The notes below the pieces were generated by a model, which ran no database searches, was not told the origin of the DNA, and saw nothing but the letters and a program-made list of their open reading frames with translations. The translations under genes and the position numbers were made by a program. Below, piece after piece: positions 46,246-57,500 of a stretch of 64,000 nucleotides of DNA. This DNA comes from Pseudisothecium myosuroides (Eukaryota; Streptophyta; Bryopsida; Hypnales; Lembophyllaceae), in assembly GCA_951799445.1 (NCBI GenBank), contig OX637290.1, forward strand, positions 2,668,501 through 2,732,500. The letters are read 5' to 3'. Within the stretch, counting starts at the first letter, position 1. Each line of letters begins with the position of its first letter.

Positions 46246-49200
46246 AGAGTACAAAAATCATTTAATTTTTTTTTTCTCATAGATTATATTTTGGTTTACT
46301 TGGTAAGCTTTCATTCATTTCATGTGGATTTGTCATGAGAAAATTAAGCACAATCTTATTTTTTGGGCAATTAGAGCATGTACTTGAAAAAATAACTAAT
46401 AGGTTTCATTTCTAAATGGAATTTTTGTAATTAAAAAAAATAAAAAAAGATCCACAAGGTTTAGCCGTTTGCTTGCTAGAACAATGTCACCATTGGTATT
46501 AGTGCATTTTAATTCCATGTTAAAGATTTTAATATTTTAGATTTTCCTTTTACTTCATACCTACTTCTACTTGAAGAATGAAAATTAAGCTTTCTTAAAT
46601 ATGTTTTTTTGGTAGACTCTCAACTGAATTCTTCACTATAAAGATTCAAAGTTCAAAGCCCTATAGTAGAAAACATTTAAATTAAGAGTGTTCATAGTCA
46701 AAAATGTAGTTCCGCAATGTGCTGGAAAACTTGTTTTTTCCATTTCAAACGCAGATATCTTGCAATCTGTGTGGTCAAAAATTCTAATATTTTTTCCACA
46801 CATTCTCATACTAGTGAGGTGTAAGATTCTATGGTTAGATATATATAAAAAAATCCATTTTTTTAAATTCTTGCTATACAAATGGCAATTTTCAGTGATT
46901 TGTGGCCGAAAGAAGGGCTTGGTCCTTTAGGGGTTAGTAAACAAGTTGACAAATTTGAACATGAGAATTGGAGGAGATAGTCTCCTATTATAGTTGTAGG
47001 CACTATTCAAAATAATTAGCATGACCTAATGAATTGTATGTGGTGTGGAAGTCTACAAAGTTAATAGTGTTGTGCTTGCTTTTCAAAATATATAAAGTAT
47101 GTTTCGATCGTTCATTGGGTCAACGACCACCTCCGTACAGTTGTTAGGAATGACCAATTTCTATTTTATTTATTATTTTTTTTCCTATTCTTCATAATGA
47201 GAACATCAGAGTATGTGCTTTCCAAAGACTTGGTACTTTTGTAGTTCTCAAACTCAAAGAATTTTTGAATGCATTTCCATTGGTAGTCACCTTCATCTTA
47301 AAGTTCTATATAATATATTTTAAAAATGTAGTTAGTTCATTTAAAAATGCCTATCCAAACACTTGTAATGTTCTAAGGAACAATCTGCGTGGTATGATAT
47401 AACTTTTTTCTTGAAACATGAAAAATTGAATTGATGAAACTCATTTGATGGTAGCCTTATTTATCACTTCAATCCATAATGTTTTTTTCATGTTTGGAGG
47501 TCATTCTAAATGTGATCATAACACATAGTTACATTTTTCTTTCTTCAATGTACGAATGGTGTACATTTCAAGAGGTGGTTTCATTTAGTAACTGTGTTTC
47601 CACTTCCAAAATTTACAACTAATTCCATAAAAGTCCCTAAATCCTAAAACAACTTGGGTTAGATGCCAATTCCATTTTAATTCTTACTAAAATTTACTGA
47701 AAATTGTTTTGAAGGGTTCAGCTTCTCGGAAAAGACAATTATCTTTGAAATGGTCACTTGAAGAGCAGAGTACTTGAACTTTGCTTCCAACCAAATTAAA
47801 AAATAAATAATTTGCTTGTGTTGGACTCGCGGTTGCTAGCTGCATTCTAGGACCCGCAGTCGCCCCATCCCTATACTCATCCCACTTGCTCTGTAGACCG
47901 CGGTTGCCAGAGACCTGTGCTCAACCAATACTACTAGAGAGATAGTCAAAACCAAGACAAAATCAACAAATTTCTGCTGGAATCAACATAAAAATGATTT
48001 TTCCTCATCAAATGTATTTTTTTGGACCGCATCAACACGTTTTCTATTGATTCAATGTAAATCAACACAGTTCTGTTAAATTTCTAAAAATCCGAAGAAT
48101 CTTTTGGAATCTTTATGGAATCTCTTGGAATCTTTGAAATCTCTTAAAAATCTATCAAAAAAATTAGGAATCTACTAGAATCTTTTGGAAATCTATTAGA
48201 ATTTGTTGGAATCTTTTAGAAATCTATTGAAAACTATAAGACAACATTGAAATTCTTTTTAAATTCTATTGAAATCTTTTGAATTTTTTAAAAATCATTT
48301 GGAATCTTATGCATAATATAAATTTAAAATTCAAATTTTAATCAAATTTTTAAAGAATATAATTTGATTTTGAATTTGATCCAAATTCCAATAATATTCT
48401 TTTATTAATAACAGTTCAAACTTTGAGCTTGATCAAAATTTTAATCAATTTCAATTGTGAATCAAATTGTGATTTAAATCACTTGATGAAATTTTGACTT
48501 TGATTCAACTTTGATTGATTCAAATTCTAAAGCAATTTTCATTCAATTTTCTATAGGATGTGATTTGATTAGAATTCAAACTTATAATTTGAATTGAATT
48601 TCTAACATATATTTTAGAATTTAATATAAAAAATATACTTAGTGGGTTCAAGAGATTTCACCAAGATGCTTAGATTGCTCGGAAATTAAAATTCTTCACA
48701 GCTTTTTCATCTCAAATCTAAATAGGATGAATAAAAGCTTCACATATATTTTGAACCATATTAATATTTGAAATAAAAACTAAATTCATAGAAAGATAAT
48801 AATATGATTCTATTTTATAACAAAGTTTCACTAAAAATTGAGGTGATGGGAACATGCATGAAATCCCGGGTGAAATCCATTTTGTCCCTCAAGATGACAA
48901 TAATAAATTAGGAATTAGAATTTGAGTTTTGAGTGTTAAACTATTTAAAATGTAAGTTCTAAACTATTCAAAATCCTAAATTTGAACTATTTAACAATTC
49001 AACTATTTAATTCTAAAATTTGGCTAAAACACCTCTAAAACAATGCTTGTCAAATTTTCAAAACAAGTTAGATTAGATTGAAAATTTTACCACTGAAAGT
49101 AGACTTCAATATCTATGGAAAACAGACTTTCTATAAAGGAAATATGGGCCTCCAAAGTCTACTGAATTTGCAAAATGAAAATGAAAAGGATAAAGTAAGA

Positions 49201-49419
49201 CTACTTTTAGAAAAATGCTTGTCAAAATTTCAAAAGAATTTAGAAAAAATTGAAAATTTTACCACTAAAAGTAGACTTCAATATTAAGCGTTTCCAACAA
49301 GTTTCATGGAAAACGGACCTAAAATGAAGGAAATACGGGCCTTCAAAGTTAGTTGACTTTGTGAAAATGAACTGAATACCAATAAATAAAACTCACAATC
49401 CACCCAGATCAAGGGACTC
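46246..49419. other. Intergenic; simple degenerate repeats
   Basis: No gene seen. At about 46928 a TTAA-family terminus (GGTCCTTTAGGGGTTAG) is present. Around 48090-48310 a GAATCTTTTGGAATCT-type short repeat is iterated with drift. 49078-49340 repeats blocks (AATTTTACCACTNAAAGTAGACTTCAATAT) related to the pair at 12.4 and 42.5 kb. Confidence 0.4.
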
Positions 49420-49660
49420 CAACCATGGTGCAATGGTTGGAGTCTATGGGTTCCATTCAAGAAGTCCCGGGTTCAAACCTTGCCGCGAGTAGGTAGTCCA
49501 CGTGGTAGGCAGTCTAAGGTTCAAATCCTACCATAGGCTGGTAGTCCACATGGTGGGCAGCCCAAGGTTCAAACCCCACCACGGGCGGGCCACATGGCAG
49601 GCAATCAAAAAAAAGTTTTGTTTTGTTTTGTTTTTTATTTATTTATTTTAAATTTTAAAC
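49420..49660 (+). repeat. tRNA-related SINE-like unit with three B-box-like motifs
   Basis: An A-box-like ATGGTGCAATGGTTGG (49425-49440) is followed about 30 bp later by a B-box-like GGGTTCAAACC (49469-49479), the spacing and order of an internal RNA polymerase III promoter. Two further B-box-like sites (GGTTCAAATCC 49518-49528, GGTTCAAACC 49566-49575) lie in about 50-bp tandem duplications with GGTAGTCCACGTGG. A T/G-rich tail (GTTTTGTTTTG) follows. It does not fold as a complete tRNA: the anticodon arm and acceptor pairing are not evident. Confidence 0.55.
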
Positions 49661-51164
49661 TTCAGATTTGACCAAGACAAAACCAACAAAAATGTGTTGG
49701 TAGCCGGTTTGAATCAAGAGTTCCTAACCAACAGGAGAAATCAACACATTTCTATTGATTTTGTCTTCATTTGGACCGATTTCTTCTAGTAGTGCAAGAA
49801 CCGAACCAGCGAATTGGCGAATGCAGGTATGAATTTGGAGACCGCTGGTACCTCCCGACTCGCATTCCTCCTTGCGACCTTGGATATCAATCAGGCGCAC
49901 GCGAGTGGGTGGGATCCACACTCGTCCTACAACGACTTCGGGTACTTCAACAGTCTCCTAGATTGGCGGTTGTTAGTCGTCCCCTCTGTACGATGACTGT
50001 CACCCACCTCAAAGTGGCTGACTGCATGCTCGTGAGGGGAGGATTCCTAGTTTGAAAGGTATATTCTATGCTTCTTGAACTCATGTTCTTCCATTCCGGT
50101 GCATAGACCGTAAATTATGCGAGATTATTTCTATAATAGATTGTGGTTGTAAATGTTTATGATTGTATTTTTGTAAATGCGAAGGTCAAAGGATTTGTAG
50201 TGTTGCTCTCATAGAACAAGTGTTTGGGCATCCCACATTTGACATAGTACTTAGAGTACCGTTGAACGTACGAAGTGATCACTATGGAGAACGAGCTTGA
50301 ACCATCGCCCCCTTCTCAAACCAAACCACACATTGCCTTGGAGAAGAAGGCCATTTGCAACAAGGGTCAAAAATGGACAAGAAAACCCCGCAAGAAGTGA
50401 GTGCCCATCTTGCTCAATCCTAAGATTAAGGCTTTCAAAGGTTGGAGAATTCTCCCTAAACCCTAGAGTTACAAAATAGTTCAAAAATATGTGGAATGGT
50501 GCCACATTGACAAGTTATTTTCTTTGTGTCGTCATAAGCAACACGTGAAGCAGAACAAAGCAAATCTTGCTCACTCCAAGGACCAAGACTTCATGATTAG
50601 ATGCTGCAAGGTATGGCAGCAATTGTACTTGGAGTCTAAAACTTACCAAAACGATAATTTTTGTTTCTATCTTGTGCCGCTATAATCATCGTTGGTACGT
50701 AGAAGAAAGCAATATGTTTGAGAATGTTTTGAGAGATTGGTTGCTTCCTAGTAGTGTGTGGAATTTAATTTTCTAAAGTCACACTATTTTGATTTCATGC
50801 ACTTGAAAATATTCTTTTATTGTACCAATTTCTACAAAAATAAATTTTTGAGGGGTCACTAATTTGTTGGGTGATGCTAATTCTCCCATTTCTCTAATAG
50901 ACTATATCTATACATTGGATCTTCTCATAGTCATTTCCTTAGTCTATGCAACTCTTGTTTTTCCTAGCAAAGAGGAATCCAGGAACTTGGAGGTCTAATT
51001 AGGTTTACTTCATTCTTTGTAGGTTCTTTCATACCAATGAGTAATACAAATTTTCCTATTCATATCACAATATTACTTAGGTCTATTTGTGCTATTATGG
51101 ACTAGCATTGCACATTGAATATTCTTCATAGTGGCTCAAATAGTCCAGGGTTGCTAATATGTGA
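49661..51164. other. Intergenic, weak coding-like fragments
   Basis: From 50280 to 50690 the plus strand has a Lys-rich open stretch interrupted by several stops (KWTRKPRKK, then HIDKLFSLCRHKQHVKQNK). This may be a transposon protein remnant, but no family is recognised. Confidence 0.3.
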
Positions 51165-51209
51165 GCTTGTGAGCCTGAGCCTATGAGCCTATGAGCCTAT
51201 GAGCCTGAC
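51165..51209. repeat. Short tandem repeat GAGCCTAT
   Basis: The unit (TATGAGCC) is repeated three to five times with small variants (GAGCTTGTGAGCCTGAGCC at the start). Confidence 0.8.
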
Positions 51210-51589
51210 ATTTTTTGTTTCTTACCTATAATCGTGGATCTATGACCGTGGATATTAGACTGAGGGTAAAGGCAAAGATTTTTGTAGCTTTGTAGTCAAT
51301 AGAAGCTAGAGAGTTTAGAACAAGTAATGATCTTCCTCATAAGTAATTTCTTTGTAAGAAAATATATGAATTTCAATCGAATAAGATCACAATATACAAT
51401 ACGAGAAGTAGAAAAAGGAAAGAAGTATTAGCCACACTCAAGGATTGAGAAAACAAGAGTGAGATATAGAAAATCAAATTCAATACATAGCAATGCAAGT
51501 CATCATTCAATGCATTGTTATGAAGTACATAAATCCTATTTGGAGACTACAAATCCAATCCAATCCAAATCAAACTAAACATCTCCATG

Positions 51590-54500
51590 TTATGTACTAG
51601 TTGAAGAATCCGATATTGACTTCTCATCTGAAGAAACTGCCTCGACATCAACATAATCTAGAACACGAGGGTCTACTCCTTGATGATGGGCAAAACTACG
51701 TGTGCTGCCATGAACTTCGAATGCTCGAGCTAAGTCCTCGGCATAAACTGGCAAGTCAAAAGACTTCTCCGGACTTGGAAAGAAGTCGGGTCTACCAAAA
51801 AATGGCAAGTTTGACTGGGAGTTCCGCCTCATAGATCTATAACACAAAGCCAAAACAACTTAGTAAAAATACAATATGAATTTATAACTTAATCAAATTA
51901 AAAGTCTAAGGTTGACTTACGTACTGAATCGTGATTTCTTCTTGATGGGTTCCACGACAAGATCTTCGTCAGAATCACCGGAGTCTTGAACCACTAGTAC
52001 TGCAGTCACCGCAACAGATGGCAAAGGACGTACTAGTGGTGCCAACATGGCCTTGAAGATGCCCTCCTCTTCCTCAAGAGCAACAATGTGGCGACCGGAA
52101 GATCGGCATGCATAAATAGAGGCACCTACATCAAAACAAATTATTTCAAAATGGACATAGTTGACATCTTATACATTATAATTACACATGAAAATATAAT
52201 TACAATTAAGAATTCACATAAGAAAAAGTAAAGAAGACCTGTGCTTGCAGTAGAATAAAAAACAACATCGCCAGGCAACGTGCATGACTCAATTAACATA
52301 GTCATTAACACACGGCTCTTCTCACGAGGACCACGCCATGGACGGTCGCCATTCATGGCCAAGTCTTCAACATCCATAGTATTCTGCAAAATGTCATCTT
52401 CGTCGACGTCAACTTTGCGGAACTTGAGGTCAGGGATTTGTTGGAAGTCGAATTTTGAAGTTGGAATCTCAGCAAGGTCCCTAACCAGTAGAGTGATCCC
52501 AAATCGCAAAGTCTGCATAAGAAATTCAATTAATATTGCAAGTTTTTTAGAAAATATCAAAAATTGAAAATTCAACAAGGAATTTTGGAAAGAAGAAAGT
52601 TTCTTACCGGTTTGGAAATGTCTGAGGGGTTTGTCAAATATAGTTGATTCATACCCCACCAATCTTTCTCCTTCTTGAAAGAGTATGCCTTGCAATGCTG
52701 AAGAATGGAAGCCTTTGCCTTTCTGCTTTGAGGATGAATGATGATGAGGGCACCATCGTCGTGGACATGATTATCAGCAAACTCAAAAAGTGGTTGCAAC
52801 CAAGAGTCTGGTAGAGCATTCCACTCTGGAATGCTTGATTCCGGCTCACTCACACCACGAACAGGAAGACCCTCGGGCATGTCTACCAAAATGAGATCAA
52901 AGCCGGGGTACTTATCAACTACTCCACGATAAGCCCTCCTTCGCTTTGATGCGTTCTGCAAAACAATGCAAATATCAATTAATTGCCATTACCATAGCAA
53001 TCTGCAAAGATGACCATTCACGCTTATACATTGTGTTAATTCATTTGAATTTGTAAGAAATATCATACCTGTCGCGAGAAGTCTAAGATGCGCGTGTACA
53101 CGGTTGGAGCTGGCCCGCTCATGCCGCAAAGAACTGCCTCCATATTCATATTCAAAATCAACTCCGCTACTGAAGCAACAACCGTAGCCTCTTCAGTCTT
53201 TCGTAGAGGCCCGCGAGTGAGGACCTCTTCAGTTAGCGATGTATAAGGGGAGGCGGAAAGCTTACCCGCCGTTGGTGGACCTTGTACTATCGAGGTGTTA
53301 TCCACTGACGACGTAGGAAGCTCTAGAGCAGGTGTTGTGGCAATGGCCTTCTTTCCCTTCAACTTTTGAGTCTCCTTCTCTGCGGCCTTCGCAGCCGCCT
53401 TCAGCTTCTTTTCCGCCTCTTTTGCAGCGGCCTTCTCTGCAGCCTTCACGAGTTTCTCTTCTTTCTTTCGATCTTCTTCTTGGCGCTTCAAAATGGCCTT
53501 CTGCTTTGCAGACTCCTCCAAGCCTGCATACTCCTCCAACACAACATCAGCAGCCCCTGTCGTTTGAAGACTTTGCCGTAGTGCAACCTCTGTAGGTGGT
53601 GTAAATGTCGGCTCACACTCTAGATACCATCCACAACCGTTCAAATGTGCAGTCGTCCAGGTCTTCAATTGGTTCAATGTAAACATGCACTCAGAGGATC
53701 CTCGATCAACCCACGTGCTCAAGAATGGAGGCAAGTCATGTTTGGAGATGGCCTTTTTGTTATATAACTCTAACTTAAAGTACCTGATCAAAGAATTGAA
53801 GATGAATAGAGGTCACAATCACATAAAAAAATATTCAATTTAGGCAATATATTCAAAGACAATAAACAATAATTATTATTGTACCTGAAAACGACACGTT
53901 TGATAACATTGTCGGTGCCGTTGTACTTTAGAAAATTGTCTCCTTTTTTAAAATAACCCTTCTCAACTAGATCATCGACGAATGCCTGATCCCAAATCTT
54001 CATGCGCCATCCTTCAACATACTTTGCCGCTGTCTCAGGCTCAAGAGGACTTTGCATATCCACTGTCAAATTGTCCCTGAGGATTATCATGTCCACAGCC
54101 ACAACTACAGCTGCCTCAATCTGCACAAACATATACAATTACAGAAATGAATAAGAAACTCAAATGAAATGAACATTAAATAAAGGCAAAGCATAGGAGA
54201 TACAAATATTGGAGTAAGTTCTAAACTCACTCCTGCCCACCACACTGCCTTGTGAAGAAAGGCAGTGAGCTTGTCGTCATTCATTGGCTTTGGCGGAAAC
54301 TTCCTTGCTTCACGTGAATGGGTGGACAAGTTCCACCATTTCAAATACCTTACTTTATAAATAGCTTCTGCACTGGAGCTTGAGATAAGTTGAAGCTTAT
54401 CAAGAGTCATCTCTGGATCAACGTTTAAACTCCAATGCCTCTCAATCTACAATACAAGAAATATGATTTTGTTTAGAATTCAAAATTTCAAGCATGGACG

Positions 54501-57500
54501 AAAAAAATGAATCATATGAACTAGATTTTGGATTAAAAAAGAACTCAAATTTGATTTGGACCCTTACTTCTTCAAGCCACTGCGGACCAAAGTTTGGAGT
54601 TGCCACTGTCACCATCTTTGCAAGCTTATAATACAAATTGGAGGTCTTATCTTTTGCCCCCTTTTGCATTGTTGCCACCGCTCCATCTGCATCCACTTCT
54701 TCATGTGGAGTACATTCGTGGTACACCCTGACAGCCGCATCTGCTGCAATAGCAATCTCATGCTGCAAAAGTGCACCACAACAAAATTGAGAATGCAAAA
54801 GAAGTAGAGAAAACATAAGAGAAACTTCATCTAAAAATTTAAAAAAATGGAGAACACTTCCCAAGACATATTAGAAAGATGAACGAAGTGAAGATCTCCA
54901 ATGGCATCGAATACCATGACTTCTTTGAAGTTTGCTGGCACTTCACGTATTCAGAATCGCTAAGAAGTTCTTTGAATTCTTTTATGGGCATCACTCCATA
55001 CTTCTGGATTTGATACAAAATATGTACCAAGTTTGTTTTGACATGAGAGTCTTCAGTTTGCCTGTACAAAAGTATAGAATAAATAAATATTATTGAAGAT
55101 ATTAAAAATACAATGCAATTTCAAATGTTAAATTATACAAAATCAATATGTTGTAGAAAATATACTTACTTATTAATGTCATGCATTGCTTGCATGACCG
55201 CACCCGTGCGTCCTTTTGTTTCCAACAAAATGCAATCCACCTCAATATGCCATTCTCGATCTTTGTTGTGGAGTCTTGTGATGTGAGACATCCATGCAAT
55301 GTGACGGTGGTTACCGTCACAAATGAAGAATTTCAAGTTCTTGAGACGCCTGAGTTCTGGTGTACGATCTAGAAATGCTTCGAACTTCACGACTTTTTCC
55401 TTCCACAAAGGATTTAGGGATGCATGGTCTTCTGGTGTCATCAATTGTATATCCCCTCTCTCATTTGTAGTTGAAACATAAAACACAGAAGCCCCGTCGC
55501 GGTAATTAAATATGTATTGTTGCTCAAGCTTAGTGAGATCACATGTCAAAGTGGGTCTCACCATAGGCATGGGAGTCAAGAGGCAAAGTGGAATACACAT
55601 TCGAGAAAGTGATGTAGGCTTGAATCGCATGCTATTGATGGCCGCAGTGGAATCCACTTTTTGCTTCCTCCGAAGAACATCTTCGGCATCATTTTGTTGG
55701 TCCATTGTCTCCTCACCGTCCTCTTCATCATTACTATCAGGGTGACCAATCTCAGGCTGCTCATTCTCTTGTGAGTTAAATGTTGAAGTCTCTGATTGAG
55801 TCCCTTGTGTGTATACAAGCGTGGTAGGATCCTAAACTCAAAACATTGACAATTCCATTACAATATTCAAATGGGCTAAGCATGGAGGCATAAAATGTAA
55901 CATTAGATCATCCTACAAGGTTATGGAATACATTATAGACTTCTATTGCATCTTACATGACAAGTATATGTTGACAAACAATTTGGAATTAATTACATTC
56001 AAATTGAAATGACATAATGAAATCCAAATATAAAATATAATTATGGATTAGAATGCAATTGAAAGAGTTTAAATGCATTCAAATTGACTAAAGTAACGTA
56101 GTACATGCTTTCACCAAGCTCTTCTCGGCGATGTCATGCTCTTTAGCATGAGTTGGTCCAGTAGATAGAATCTGACAAACATACAATGTCACAAGAAAAA
56201 TAGGAATGTCAATAAGTATACAAAGCCATCATTTGATATCTAAATTAAATATAAATGGATACCACCCTTAAATGGATTGCTAGAATATCTAGTGTTCATG
56301 ATTCCAATCCAAAAAATAAATAAATAAAATTAATCACTAAGATTAATGACTGGCTATGGAATGATAATAATTTAGAAGACATCGGAAGACTACATTGCGG
56401 CACCGCAAGGCCTACGCTCTTAAATTTTTGACCATTTCAATAACCATTTCAGATCATGAACCATTTCAAAGAACCAGAATCAATTCCAAAATCTATAATA
56501 AATTGATCCCTCCGTTGATGGAATGGTAAACCATTTCATTAGGCTTTAAGTATTAAAACCCAAATAATGAAGATAGTTTAAAACAAGTGAATATTGTATA
56601 GGACAATTAAATTTCTAATACTACAATAAAATTTTGTTCCACATGTTCTTGCGGTCATGCAAGGGAAGTTCATCATACTTTCTTCATTAAAATTCATTAA
56701 GAATTTAAAAGAATTACAACTTGTGAGGATAATCTAATAATTAGAAAAAACTATAAATACTGAGCACCAACCTATTGTGGAATTGTAAGCTTTGCTAATG
56801 AATACTAATTAAATAAAAATCATGGATTATTTGAACAATGAAATTTAGACAATTAAAAAATTAAATAATCCCCAGTCTCCTTGTAGTCACTACTTTCAAA
56901 CTTAATGGTGCTCTATTAAATATAAATAGATAAATCATGAGTAAAACTAGGACTTCTAAGGATGACCTCCTTATATAATGTAAAAAAAAAATTCATTTGC
57001 CTACCATTGCGGGACCGCAAGCCATGCATTTTAAATAATCATAGATTACTGTAATGAAAGAGCACTCCATAGAAAGATGAATTTCCAAAAAAAAATAATG
57101 AAGTGGTTCCTCTTCCCCCATGCAATCACGCTAGCAAATTTAATGGTGCTTCATTGAATAAAATTAATTAATAATCATAAAGAATGAGGACATTTGACAA
57201 CAATCTCCATATTATACAAAAAAAATTCCTACTCTATTGCGGAACCGCAAGACTTGATAACAAATGTTCATTTGATTCAAATCATGAATAACTTGAATGA
57301 AGAGCACTCCCTAGGGCAATGAAAATTCAACAAATTTCAAACAAAAATGGTACCTAACCCCCTTTCAGTCACGCAAGCGCACTAAATGATGTTCCATTAA
57401 ATTCAATTGATAAAAATTTCAAACTCATGACATTTAAGGATGACCTCTTTATATTTTGAAAATCAAATGAATTAAAAATGGATCTAAACAAAATTCCATT

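Noticed and set aside
49425..49500. Functional tRNA gene
   Set aside because: A- and B-box-like motifs are present, but no cloverleaf with paired acceptor and anticodon stems could be drawn, and the B-box segment is tandemly duplicated.
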